A program made the position numbers and the translations under genes. Positions 22,801-31,100 of a stretch of DNA of 64,000 bases are shown piece by piece. The notes beneath the pieces were generated by a model, which worked only from the letters and a program-made list of their open reading frames with translations, was not told the DNA's origin and searched no databases. Numbering within the stretch: the first letter of the stretch is position 1; every line of letters starts with the position of its first letter. Source of the stretch: Congeria kusceri (taxonomy: Eukaryota > Mollusca > Bivalvia > Myida > Dreissenidae); the NCBI GenBank assembly GCA_027627225.1, contig CM051038.1, positions 38,234,341 to 38,298,340 on the forward strand, read 5' to 3'.

Positions 22801-23620
22801 ATTATGCCCCTGGGGTTAAAACTGGTCACGCCCCGAGGGTCACATGGTTTATATAGACTTAAATAGCAAAATGACTTTAAAAATCTTCTCCTGAAACTGC
22901 AAGGCCCACAGCTTTCCTGTGTTTGGTACGTAACATTGCGTAGTGGTCCTCTCCAAAGATTGTTCAAATTATGCCCCTGGGGTCAAATCTGGCCACACCC
23001 CAAGGGGTCACATGGTTTGTAAAGACTTAAATAGCAAAATGACTGTAGAAATCTTTACCTGAAACAGAAAGGCCCAGAGGTTTGTTCAAGATTGTATAAA
23101 TTATGCCCCTGGGATAAAAATAAGCCATGCCTTGGGGATGCAAATTCCAATTGGGTTACAAGGTCTCAGGTGAGCATCCTAGGGCCCTCTTGTTTATACA
23201 TTGTTTTAAACATTTGCAAAACTCAAAAGCACACAATGTCCATTGAAAGCCAAAAGGGCCCATCAGCATATATGCAAAGAAGGCTATCAAGGGACGAGCA
23301 TTTAAACTTTATTTTTACTCAAAATATTTGTTGCACGTAATACATAACCATGTGATAAACATAAAGGGAGACTTTGTGTGCTAAATTTGGTCATTGAAAG
23401 CTTCAAAAGCCCCGTGGCCGTGCGCTAAGCATGACATTTGGAGGGTGATTTTCTGTGCAACGAAAGTTTCAAAAGACTCATTTTCCCTCCCAAGGCCTAC
23501 TTTGCGGACGGCAGCAAGGACAAGGACAGGGACCCCGTGTTTTCTGAGGAGCTTGGTCTGGCCATTGAGAAACTGAAGGACGGTTTCACGCTCAACGGAC
23601 TGTGGGACGTGTTGGCATAG
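4812..23620 (+). CDS. BBS5: Bardet-Biedl syndrome 5 protein (BBSome subunit), complete, 12 exons
   Basis: Exons 4812-4867, 7150-7232, 9224-9289, 9970-10019, 10385-10465, 11705-11751, 12634-12769, 13485-13580, 15891-15953, 18547-18681, 20898-20981 and 23495-23620. All introns are GT..AG and phases close to 1023 nt, giving 340 residues; human BBS5 has 341. The protein follows BBS5 from end to end: [10 protein letters not shown] near the start, [64 protein letters not shown], and [16 protein letters not shown] near the C-terminus. The family has two PH-like (DM16) domains, roughly residues 25-150 and 155-270, that bind phosphoinositides; the protein is one of the BBSome subunits that sort membrane cargo at the ciliary base. 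No missing motif or frame break. Introns hold many mobile elements. The start is the first ATG in a good context and aligns with the family start. Confidence 0.97.
4868..7149. other. BBS5 intron 1: regulatory-like motifs and diffuse repeats
   Basis: Contains an X-box-like sequence at 5467-5480, a perfect CRE (TGACGTCA) at 6457-6464, a short tandem duplication at 5029-5069, and a diffuse array of AATTTTCCCAATTT-type repeats from about 6020 to 7060. No further exon seen. Confidence 0.5.
5467..5480 (-). promoter_or_regulatory. X-box-like (RFX) sequence
   Basis: On the minus strand GGCACC-CT-AGCAAC: one half-site (RGYAAC) is exact and the other differs from GTNRCC at one base. RFX factors drive BBS genes through X-boxes. 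This one is in intron 1, about 650 bp after the ATG, which is unusual. Confidence 0.25.
7150..7232 (+). CDS. BBS5: BBS5 exon 2
   Basis: Acceptor TTTTAG, donor GTAAAT. Encodes [15 protein letters not shown] and [11 protein letters not shown]; start of the first PH-like domain. Phase in 2, out 1. Confidence 0.96.
7455..7718 (+). mobile_element. TGAGGCG inverted-repeat element, copy 2
   Basis: Full-length family member in BBS5 intron 2: TGATGCGTGTCATGGGAAAACC at the left, AAGACACACCTCA at the right, TA on both sides. The right internal palindrome is damaged (GCCTGTTTTTTTAAAAGCATAC). Confidence 0.85.
7881..8059 (+). mobile_element. TGAGGCG inverted-repeat element, copy 3 (internally deleted)
   Basis: About 178 bp. 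Both ends are present (TGTGGCGCGTCGTG.. and ..CACGACGCGCCACA, flanked by TA), but the left internal palindrome is lost and the right one is reduced to one arm. It is 163 bp after copy 2, same orientation. Confidence 0.8.
8928..9020. repeat. 30-bp tandem repeat, three identical units
   Basis: GACCACAGATATTTAGTGAA and TGTTTGCAAT repeated exactly three times in BBS5 intron 2. Lack of differences between units suggests recent expansion. Confidence 0.95.
9224..9289 (+). CDS. BBS5: BBS5 exon 3
   Basis: Acceptor TTACAG, donor GTAAGT. Encodes [20 protein letters not shown], the DM16-type strand of PH-like domain 1. Phase in 1, out 1. Confidence 0.96.
9313..9487 (+). mobile_element. TGAGGCG inverted-repeat element, copy 4 (internally deleted)
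   Basis: Starts TGAGGCGTGTCATGGG and ends CCACGACACGTCTCA in BBS5 intron 3. Only the spacer and a remnant of the right palindrome remain, about 175 bp in all. Confidence 0.8.
9525..9745. repeat. imperfect tandem duplication of about 120 bp
   Basis: TTTTGGTTATTT..CAGCC.TTCTATTGC.GACTGCAGAGTA occurs twice, at about 9533 and 9648, with small indels. BBS5 intron 3. Confidence 0.6.
9970..10019 (+). CDS. BBS5: BBS5 exon 4
   Basis: Acceptor ATTTTAG, donor GTAAGT. Encodes [17 protein letters not shown], aligned to the SVGYNCILNITTRTANS segment of the family. Phase in 1, out 0. Confidence 0.94.
10385..10465 (+). CDS. BBS5: BBS5 exon 5
   Basis: Acceptor CATTCAG, donor GTAAGT. Encodes [15 protein letters not shown] and [16 protein letters not shown]-type element starts only about 30 bp after the donor. 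Confidence 0.96.
10495..10709 (+). mobile_element. TGAGGCG inverted-repeat element, copy 5 (partly deleted)
   Basis: Starts TGAGGCGATTCATGGG and ends CCCACGACACGCCCCA. The left palindrome is shortened to one arm (GCCTGTGCG) and the spacer runs directly into the right palindrome. In BBS5 intron 5, just after exon 5. Confidence 0.8.
11705..11751 (+). CDS. BBS5: BBS5 exon 6
   Basis: Small 47-nt exon, acceptor TTTCAG, donor GTTAGT. Encodes [15 protein letters not shown]. Phase in 0, out 2. Confidence 0.93.
12634..12769 (+). CDS. BBS5: BBS5 exon 7
   Basis: Acceptor TTTTTAG, donor GTTACA (weaker than average). Encodes [34 protein letters not shown] and GVWNLSSDQ, the linker into the second PH-like domain. 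Confidence 0.96.
13485..13580 (+). CDS. BBS5: BBS5 exon 8
   Basis: Acceptor TTGTAG, donor GTGAGT. Encodes [20 protein letters not shown] and [10 protein letters not shown], start of PH-like domain 2. Confidence 0.96.
13723..15508. mobile_element. 1.79-kb DNA-transposon-like element with 36-bp inverted repeats
   Basis: Left end AGGCCACAACAAATTGATCA and onward is the reverse complement of the right end over about 36 bp with three mismatches (15473-15508). There is no ORF longer than about 80 codons, so it is non-autonomous or decayed. It fills most of BBS5 intron 8. I see no clear target duplication. Confidence 0.75.
15557..15759 (-). mobile_element. TGAGGCG inverted-repeat element, copy 6 (reverse spacer, one palindrome lost)
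   Basis: Left end TTGAGTCAAGTTGTGGGAAAACC, right end CCCACGACACGCCTCA. The spacer is in the opposite orientation (TTTTATGGTATTTTC..). The left internal palindrome is missing. BBS5 intron 8, 49 bp after the 1.79-kb element. Confidence 0.8.
15891..15953 (+). CDS. BBS5: BBS5 exon 9
   Basis: Acceptor ATTACAG, donor GTATGT. Encodes [21 protein letters not shown]. 63 nt, phase 0/0, so skipping it would keep the frame. Confidence 0.95.
15971..16406 (+). repeat. dispersed ~435-bp repeat, copy A, with tRNA-like remnant
   Basis: Aligns over its length with 30339-30777: both begin with a (TTTAAT/TTAAA)GGGNC.TAT.GACGG end and share GAAGCATTGTTAAATACAAT, AAACAGTGGTCAT, GAAATGTACAT, GCATAGGAAAG, CCAATATATTAT and GATATGCCCTG. 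It contains GTGAGTTCGAATCCTGAT, a B-box-like sequence, so a tRNA-related SINE is likely. BBS5 intron 9. Confidence 0.65.
16407..18546. other. rest of BBS5 intron 9, no gene seen
   Basis: AT-rich, with a T15-class homopolymer near 16470. A motif AACCATGGTAAC near 16912 resembles an RFX palindrome but lacks the full half-sites. No inverted-repeat element found. Confidence 0.4.
18547..18681 (+). CDS. BBS5: BBS5 exon 10
   Basis: Acceptor TTCACAG, donor GTAAGT. Encodes [18 protein letters not shown], then [18 protein letters not shown]. Phase 0/0. Confidence 0.95.
19205..20851 (-). mobile_element. hairpin-ended tandem element, minus orientation, in BBS5 intron 10
   Basis: Starts TAACAAGAGGGCCA and ends with a 37-nt hairpin, 20813-20849 (TAGCTCACC..GAGCAC-TTC-GTGCTC..GGTGAGCTA). 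Between them lie about eight ~165-bp units marked by ATTTTTAAAGTTTTCAAT, GCCATATAAGGAAAACTG, CTGGCGGCCATG and AATCCAGCCAGTGGTTTCAG. Relatives of this structure are common in molluscs as far as I recall. No protein-coding capacity. Confidence 0.85.
20813..20849. repeat. terminal hairpin of the minus-oriented tandem element
   Basis: Near-perfect palindrome TAGCTCACC..GTGAGCTA with a TTC loop. Its mirror sits at 21463, on the far side of BBS5 exon 11. Confidence 0.9.
20898..20981 (+). CDS. BBS5: BBS5 exon 11
   Basis: Acceptor CTTACAG, donor GTAAGC. Encodes [19 protein letters not shown] and the acidic stretch up to DAFA. 84 nt, phase 0/0. It lies between two oppositely oriented hairpin-ended tandem elements, 47 bp from the left one and about 480 bp from the right one. 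Confidence 0.95.
21462..23194 (+). mobile_element. hairpin-ended tandem element, plus orientation, in BBS5 intron 11
   Basis: Starts TTAGCTCACCTGAGCACAAAGTGCTC, followed by a CGTCCGTC-rich stretch, then about eight units of ~166 bp marked by TATTTGGTATGTAACATCCT, AGTGGTCCTCTAC, TATGCCCCTGGGGTC and GGTCACATGGTTTAT, and ends AGGGCCCTCTTGTTTA. The hairpin and the following head (ACAACNTCTTCTC.. ACCACTNGGC) match the element at 19205-20851 in reverse; the tandem units differ in sequence but have the same period. Confidence 0.85.
23495..23620 (+). CDS. BBS5: BBS5 exon 12 with stop
   Basis: Acceptor CTCCCAAG. Encodes [31 protein letters not shown] and LNGLWDVLA, then TAG at 23618. The FADG and [14 protein letters not shown] blocks are diagnostic of the BBS5 C-terminus. 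Confidence 0.96.
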   Translation, partial: AYFADGSKDKDRDPVFSEELGLAIEKLKDGFTLNGLWDVLA

Positions 23621-23726
23621 CAACAGTGCTGGGGAAATAAGACGGCCATGAATGTTTGTGGTCTATCTGGCCAGACAATATTCTTCTGATGTTATACTTG
23701 GTTTTGTTTTTTTAATCAAATGACTT

Positions 23727-24359
23727 GGGCCCATATTTACAAACCTCCTTAGGGAAAACTTAAAGCAGCAGTCCAGAAATATTTAAATAAAATTTTGCAG
23801 AAATCGTTTCTTATGGACATGTTACCGATCAAAATACAAAAAAACGCATTGAAATTGGTTAAAAAATGACCTTTTGGTAACTATTTATCGTTTAATTATT
23901 TGCATGCGATATCTTATATTTCAGTATGCGATAGCTGGTGATGCCTCTGAAGTACATCAGCATTACATAAGTGTATATTCCGTTCATACCAAGCATTTTT
24001 TAACGTAGACATTATAAAATGCCTTTGGTAAATAAGAAACAGTTTTCGGTCGAATAAACATCATTAACGTTCATTAGAACTAATGACAATTTCAGATGTA
24101 TTGAATTATATTCTATGAAATGCGGCTTTAAGTAAGTTTCTTAAATTCATAAAATTCCTTAGGTCTCTTAGTGTTCCTTTTATAAATCGTTTTAAACTAA
24201 CATGTTTTAAAGTAATAAATTTTGCTTTAGATGTTCATTTATTGACCATTTTGTAAACAGAAATCATCGGATTTTTTTTATAGAATATTTGATCTGAAAT
24301 GTTCACTTAAGTACAACTTTAGTAAGGATTTCCCTGAGGAACTTTGTGAATAACAGCCC
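23727..24359. mobile_element. GGGNC inverted-repeat element M1
   Basis: Left end GGGCCCATATTTACAAACCT..CCTTAGGGAAA, right end TTTCCCTGAGGAACTTTGTG..AATAACAGCCC. First of four adjacent relatives behind BBS5. It contains the probable BBS5 poly(A) signal. Confidence 0.7.
23786..23791 (+). terminator. candidate BBS5 polyadenylation signal
   Basis: First AATAAA after the BBS5 stop, 166 nt downstream. It falls inside the first inverted-repeat element of the cluster behind the gene, so the BBS5 3' UTR may end within transposon sequence. Confidence 0.4.
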
Positions 24360-24360
24360 A

Positions 24361-24622
24361 GGGGTCGTATCCACAAAGCTCCTTAGTGAAATCTTAAGTA
24401 AATACCTTAAAATTCAAAACTTCCTTAAGTCTTTGGCTGGTTCACTTGAAGTTTATTTTGTTTGCAAAACTACTATTCTACTGAAGAATCAAAAGATGTT
24501 TCTTAAATTACAAGATTTTAAATATAATACATTGGTTTTCACAAGGAAAATTGTTATTCAATTTTTCACTTAAGGAGGACTCAAGTTAAGATTTGCCATA
24601 GTAGCTTTGTGGATATGACCCC
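24361..24622. mobile_element. GGGNC inverted-repeat element M2
   Basis: Left end GGGGTCGTATCCACAAAGCT, right end AGCTTTGTGGATATGACCCC, inverted repeats of about 20 bp with one mismatch. Separated from M1 by one base. Confidence 0.8.
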
Positions 24623-24623
24623 A

Positions 24624-24879
24624 GGAGCCATATTTCAGAAACATCGTAAGTTTATCTTAAAATATTTTGACTTAAGTAACAATTTTTGTAAGGTTATATT
24701 TTTAAAACTATATATAAATTAATTAATCCAATCAAAGTTAAGTACGTAGTAGTTAAGAATAAGTTGATAATTCGTGAACATTTGGCAGAATTTAATGCAT
24801 ACATGGAATAAAACGTTAAGAAAAATCCTTTAAGGCTAAGGATAAGATTTCACTTAAGATGTTTCTGGAATACGACCCC
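24624..24879. mobile_element. GGGNC inverted-repeat element M3
   Basis: Left end GGAGCCATATTTCAGAAACA, right end TGTTTCTGGAATACGACCCC. Inside, further CTTAAG-type inverted sequences. Separated from M2 by one base. Confidence 0.8.
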
Positions 24880-24880
24880 A

Positions 24881-25548
24881 GGGCCCTGATTCACCAACTT
24901 ATTCTTAAACTTAAGATTTATCCTTAAAAAATATTCTTGAAACTGTTCTGTTCTAAAATGGCTGTTAATCTGAAATGTACCGGGTGAATACCAACACTAA
25001 TTTTAGCATTCTTTATAAAGAATGATTAATTAATGTAATAAGCAGCATTGGTACTGGCATATTTACAAATGCACACTTATTATTTTGTGAGTCTAACCCT
25101 TCTCAAATAAGCGTATTAAACGCTGCAGTATTGGCACCGTATTTTTTCTGCATTTAATGCACATTAAATACACTTTTAGTACACTTACGTGTATTGTTTC
25201 TGTACTTTTTGTGCATTTTTTACAAAAAAGTTCATAAACACACTAGAAAATACACTTAAAATACACTTAAGTGTATTTTTTAAGAAAAAGTGCATTTTTC
25301 ATGGATAAAAATACACTTTAAATGCACTTAAGTGTGTTAATGCAGGGAAAATGCAGAAAAAAAACACTTTATTTTGGTAATAAGTGTTGTTTTTTCTGCA
25401 TTTTCAAAAGTATTAAAAGCAGAAAAAATACGGTGCCAATACCGCAGCGTTTAATACGCAATAAATAAATATTAAATACACTTTTTCGAGCAGGAAAGTC
25501 TATCCTTTATTGTTAAGTCTGAGAACGGGTTGGTGAATACCGTCATAG
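24881..25548. mobile_element. GGGNC inverted-repeat element M4, carrying a nested element
   Basis: Left end GGGCCCTGATTCACCAACTT, right end GGGTTGGTGAATACCGTCAT. Same subfamily as the element at 47695-48962 (left end GGGCCCGTGTTCACCAACCC). It is split by the 349-bp element at 25111-25459. Confidence 0.75.
25111..25459. mobile_element. 349-bp element with 41-bp inverted repeats, nested in M4
   Basis: Left GCGTATTAAACGCTGCAGTA.. (25111-25151) and right (25419-25459) are reverse complements with one mismatch in 41 bp. The interior is full of ACACTTAAGTGTATTTT-type palindromes. Flanked on both sides by AATAA, a likely 5-bp target duplication. The near-identity of its ends suggests recent insertion. 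Confidence 0.9.
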
Positions 25549-25805
25549 GAAATATATTCTGACGCTGATTTGTTGCACTTGTTGTTTTAACATCTGCTGG
25601 CCTGACTAGCAGCTGGAGTATCTGTAATTTACATGTATTTTACATACAGTTAGTTGCTATTCAAGGTGAACTCTAATGTATGTACTTCACAGCCAATGTA
25701 AAAGTGTAATTTCTGATCCATTTAAAAAACACTCAGTCTTGCAGACATCTTATTATTGAAATCCAGTGTTTTATCTGTGAAATTTATGTTCATGATCAAT
25801 AATTT

Positions 25806-25925
25806 GTTATACATAACATTGAATCCATTATATGTAAGAAATTGTGTATTTCAAATTAAATTAATACATAACATTGAATCCATTATATGTAAGAAATTAT
25901 GTATTTGAAATGAAATTATGTATTT
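25806..25925. repeat. ~58-bp tandem duplication
   Basis: ATACATAACATTGAATCCAT..TATATGTAAGAAATT.TGTATTT occurs twice in a row with few differences. Confidence 0.85.
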
Positions 25926-26577
25926 CAAACAGAAATTACGTAGAGAAATGATCGTCAAAACTATCTTTTGTTTTTTGTATGATTACATTTATTTTTAAAC
26001 TCTCTTTACTCTTTATCAAGTGCTGTGTTGAGAGACCAGTGACATATCAACAATGTCCGTCCAGTTTTCTTTATTTGATTGCATTGTCACAATGATTCAT
26101 AATTCACTAATAAATTAAAGTACAATGTTAGGTTGTTGTGTTGTAGCTTGTGTGAATTCCTTGCATCCAGTTATTGATGTGACCTAGGGAAAGATCTAGA
26201 GCGAAATAACAGGGTTCTGCACCCTGCTCCTTTTTGGTCCCCCCTTGCTGCCCTTCTGGGTTGGCCATCACAGAAATTATGAATATCTTTTGAAATTCCA
26301 TATAACTTTGCAAATATTCAATGTCAAATGAATATGGTATGTTCAAAAACCTTCATTAGAAGCATTACTTTTTAGACTCATAAAAACCCTGGATAAAGCA
26401 TTATTATTAGAAAATGTCAATAAACTGGTCCATCTTTCCGACCTGCTCTTTTGTGCAGCATCCTGTACCTTTTGTGATATGTTTTATCTTTCTCTAGCGA
26501 CCTAAATAGTCATTTCCTGAATGTGATTTAAACCACTAATTGGTTAAAAGCTTCCTGTACAATTAACCAGAAGCTAA

Positions 26578-27252
26578 TACTAGAACTCCGCGAGTCAGAT
26601 GTGTCGCCTGATGCCGGATAGCTTACGTGAATCCAAATGAAGAAAGGTTAATGCTCAAATTTTTTTTAACAGATTTATTGAAATCTTCAAAAGCACTGCA
26701 CTCTGGCTAATTGCAAAGAAAAGACTAATTAAAACCAAAAATGCGACACAAAAATAAGTATGAAAATTTACAAAGGGCAATAACTCCGAAAGTATAAGGT
26801 GCAGAGTAACTGTTCTTGTACACTGCACTTCTCCTCAATGAGATCTATCTACCTATGAAGTTTCAAGTTGATAGCTTTCATAGTCTTAGAGTTATGCTCC
26901 AGACAAAAAATTAAGTATGAAAATAAACAAAGGGCACTTACTCCAAAAGTATGTGATGCAGAATAACGGTTCTAGGGTACTTCACTTCTCCTCAATGAGA
27001 TCTGTCTACCTATGAAGTTTCAAAGTATGAAAATAAACAAAGGGCAATAACTCCAAAAGTATGAGGTGCAGAGTAACGGTTCTTGTGCACTGCACTTCCC
27101 CTCAATGAGATCTATATACCTATGAAGTTTCATGCTGATAGCTTTAATAGTCTTAAGAGTTATGCTCCGGACAAGCGAAAGGGACCGCCACCAACACCGC
27201 CGCCGCAGACAAAAGTAACACCTATATGTCGCCTATTCAGGCGACACAAAAA
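26578..27252 (+). mobile_element. hairpin-ended tandem element (GTCGCC type), plus orientation
   Basis: Starts ACTAGAACTCCGCGAGTCAG..ATGTGTCGCCTGAT and ends with the perfect hairpin TGTCGCCT-ATTC-AGGCGACA (27227-27246). Inside are two to three units marked by AAAGGGCA.TAACTCC, AAAAGTAT and CCTCAATGAGATCT. A reverse-oriented relative is at 35164-35724. Intergenic, between BBS5 and the minus-strand TMEM177 gene. Confidence 0.75.
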
Positions 27253-27288
27253 TTGTGTTCTGATGTTGACAAATAGGTTTTGTGCTTA

Positions 27289-27294
27289 TTTATT
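27289..27294 (-). terminator. candidate poly(A) signal of the minus-strand TMEM177 gene
   Basis: AATAAA on the minus strand, 224 nt after the stop codon at 27518. No stronger candidate lies closer. Confidence 0.35.
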
Positions 27295-27517
27295 CAAAGA
27301 ACTTAAAACTCTTGGCTACAAAATTTTTAAATGCACACAAAACATGTATTCCCAATAAATCAAAACCAACACAAACAACAATTCCTGTCATCTAGTACCA
27401 ATATTTAATACTAGTACATCTATAAATTACCATAAAAACATAAATGATTTTTAATGCATTAATGGTTTTGATAGCCAAACAAACTGCAAAGAAATAAAAT
27501 AAAATCCATAAAAAGCG

Positions 27518-28137
27518 TTATAACAACTTTGTGTTTTCCACAATGTCTTCTGGTCCCAACCTTCTCAACTGTTCCAACCTCTTGCGGAATAAAGGCTGTC
27601 CATATTCATACCATTTCTTAATCCTTTCCCCATCCTCTGTGTATGAAACTGCACCAGACATCAGCTCTGCATCTCTCACAATCTGGTTTCTTTCTAACAG
27701 TTTCTCGAAATATTCTATTCCACCCTTAATGTGCTCGTCCCCTAGAGCCGCGCTTCGTCTATAAGCAGAATTTATTCGATAACATTCATAAGTGTCTTCA
27801 AACAGATATCCGATAGTAATCCACACCAGGGCTATCACACACACTGCCCCTATCTGTACCACTGGAGGCAATCTTTCCAGTATAGAGTTTACTTTCAGCC
27901 CAGTATATATAGCACCTGTTATTAAAGGCACAAAGTCAAATTTAAACATCACATATAAAGTATTTATGGAGTGAATTTCACTAGTTAACGCAAATTTTTT
28001 AGCTTGTTCACTTAGACAGAGACAGTTCTTTAAACGTTCTTTTTTATTGGAGTCCAGATGTTGAACACTGTTTCTAAATGTTAAATCGTCCAGTCTTACA
28101 TCATTTATATCTTGATACAGGAAGTGCTTCGGGATTC
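27518..28137 (-). CDS. TMEM177: TMEM177 gene B, last exon with stop
   Basis: Acceptor GTTTCAG; starts GIPKHFLYQD and ends ENTKLL-TAA (27520-27518). Carries both central membrane segments and the GGIEYFEKLL signature. Confidence 0.85.
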
Positions 28138-31100
28138 CTGAAACAAAGATCAGACACTAAAATTTTACAATAGACATGCAAATATTATGAGGCGCGTCGT
28201 GGAAAACCCGGACCTAATGCATATGCGTAAAGTGTCATACCGGATTAGCCTGAGCAGTCCGCACAGGCTAATCCAGGACGGCACTTTCCGCCTACAGTGG
28301 ATTTATATTTAGAGACATCATTGAAACAGAAAATACCATATAAGCGGAAAGTGCCGTCCCAGATTAGCCTGTGCGTACTGCACAGGCTAATCCGGGACGA
28401 CACTTTACGCACATGTATTAGGTCTGGTTTTCCCACTATACGCCTCTTATATATTCAATATATCTTGTACAAAACCAAAGGTCATTTCTGTAATCAGTAT
28501 TCCTGTCAAAAAGATTCCCACTGTTGTGGTTTTCAACTGCTGCTGTAGTCCATTCACTGAATAATACATGTATGTGGTTCTGTTAAAATTGTGTTATATG
28601 GCAAGTATGCCTATTCAAAATACAGTGGATACACTGGATACAAAATTGTCACATGCCGTAAGGCCGACAAAGACAAAGGGTTATGGGTTCACTCATTGTC
28701 GAAACCCATGGTATATATTCCGTCACCACTACATTTATGCCGTGGATGAATTGGCTGTCAAAAGTTGGTTTTCATGAATATTGATGAGCCACATGCTGAC
28801 CAGTTATTCAACTTCTATCTTATAAGTTCACTGCACATTTTCTACTGACTTCATGGACGACATGCAGAATAACGGTAAATATGACAAAAGCGAACAGCCC
28901 TACTGTAACTGTTTTAATAACACTTCGTTTCATTGGTTAAATTTTCCGTGCCGATTTGGACACGGAACCAATAAGATGTCTCATTAATATTCATGAGTAC
29001 GAAGTTTGTCTAGCCTAATCTCCCACGGTCTGATAAAAAAGCATAGCATATGTGAGCGAACGTGGGTTCAGACGATGGGGTTTACTAAAACTCATAACAC
29101 ACTTTTATGTGAATTTAGAATAAGACATCAAACATAGAATAAACTGTTTTATTATATCAATGTTCTACATGCAATTAACCATTTGTAATTATAAAAAAAT
29201 CAGGGTAATCAGTGTAATAAACACCTGCAAATATATTTACAAAAGTAACATTGATTTTACCACAAAACTGTATGCTTGTATCCATTTACAAAATTTTCAC
29301 AAAAATAGAACCGTGTTCATGCGTGCATTGACCCAATATTTAATTGTAATAAAAATGATCATATACACAATCATTTTTAATAAATGAGTCATGGAAAATT
29401 GCAAATTATACCATAAGTATTGACAGAATGTAACAAATATACGTAAACAACCTGAAATGCACAGATTTATGTGAAAAAAATAAACATTTCATGTCCATTC
29501 TATCCTTGATGTCTTATTAAAACGTCACATAATACAGTGATCCAATATTTCCAAACAGGTCCAGTACATTACAGCACAATATGCATATAATGTTTAAAGG
29601 CATTCAAATCGAGGAATTCAGCTGAAAAGAGCTAAAATCAAACCTGTGAGTAAATTAAAGATCACCTATAATTTAATTAGGTGATTGTATTATTAGTAAA
29701 TCTGCCAGCAGAAGAATTCAGGACAAGTATACAAGGTTTAAAGGGACCTGTTCACAGATTAGCAATTGACAATTTTCAAAATTTGTATCATAGATAGACT
29801 TACCAATGAAACAACAAGGCTTCGTGTTTGTTGAACCACGACTATAGACTTCTGAGGTTTCAGAGAGGAAGAATTTGATCTCGGCAAAGTCTTGAGGTGA
29901 TATGTCACGTAACAGGAAGTTGTCAGCCACCTGTGGACATTAGCCAAAACACTCCAAGATAAGAAATACATACACAGGCCAAAAACACAACAGTGTACTT
30001 TCCGGTAATGTAACAACAAATTTGTATTAATTATCTTGTATATGCACTGCTTTAATACAGATGAAAAACAAAGAATGTGTGAATGATAAACATATGTTCT
30101 AAATCTACTGACAAAACTGAAATTGCAAACAGAACAAAATTACGCCTTTTTTAACCTCGGAAAATGCATTTTACCTCATTAAACTGTTGACGATCATGAT
30201 TTTTCAGCTCATGCACAGGTATTAACCTTTTTAACCTGATTAAGCTCATAAACAGGTACCTCATGTACCAATTTTTACCTCTTCAAACTTGTGACGACAT
30301 CAAGTAACTCTTATTTATTTTTTTGAAGATCATAATTATTAAAGGGACGTATTGACGGTAGATAAATAAGGTTCAACTATAGTTTTTCATATTGAAGCAT
30401 TGTTAAATACAATGGCTTTGTTTCTATAAACAGTTGACAATTATATATAATTCTAAGCCACAAACAGTGGTCATCGGTGACACTTCCACAGGCGCTATAA
30501 AATTAGTAGCAGTAATAAAATTGATATAAATGAAATGTACATGAAGTTCCGTTACGCCCATGCGCAATATTGATAAATGTTGTGTAGCATAGGAAAGCTT
30601 TCATTGAAGTGCTGGAACCATGTATTTAAAAACAATTAATTTGGCTTTGTATAATTTCTTTTACGATTCTACCAATATATTATTGCTGCCATAAAATATA
30701 TTGAAAATAATGGGAATATATCTTGTTTTAATATGTGTCTAGACTATATTAATGGTAAATACAGTTGATATGCCCTGGAAGCTCAAGTCTCCAGAAGTTT
30801 CATAAAGCTCATACTTTACCTCATTAATCAGGTTGTTCAGGTACGGGTCGAGCGTCTGCTCCAAGTCATGACCTACAGCCACTTTCTTGCACTTGCCAGA
30901 TGCAGCAAAACCCTGGTTCATGACCCTATACACCCCTCCAGCAAAGGCACTGCCTACCAGCAACCAGGGGGTGGTCTGTGAGGAAAAAAGATGATGAGGA
31001 TCAAAATAACACCACTGATACAGAAATATACTATAAAAAATGTGTTGTAAATAAACAGCTTAAAATTGCAAAAATTATAAAGCATTTGTAACGTTTTTCA

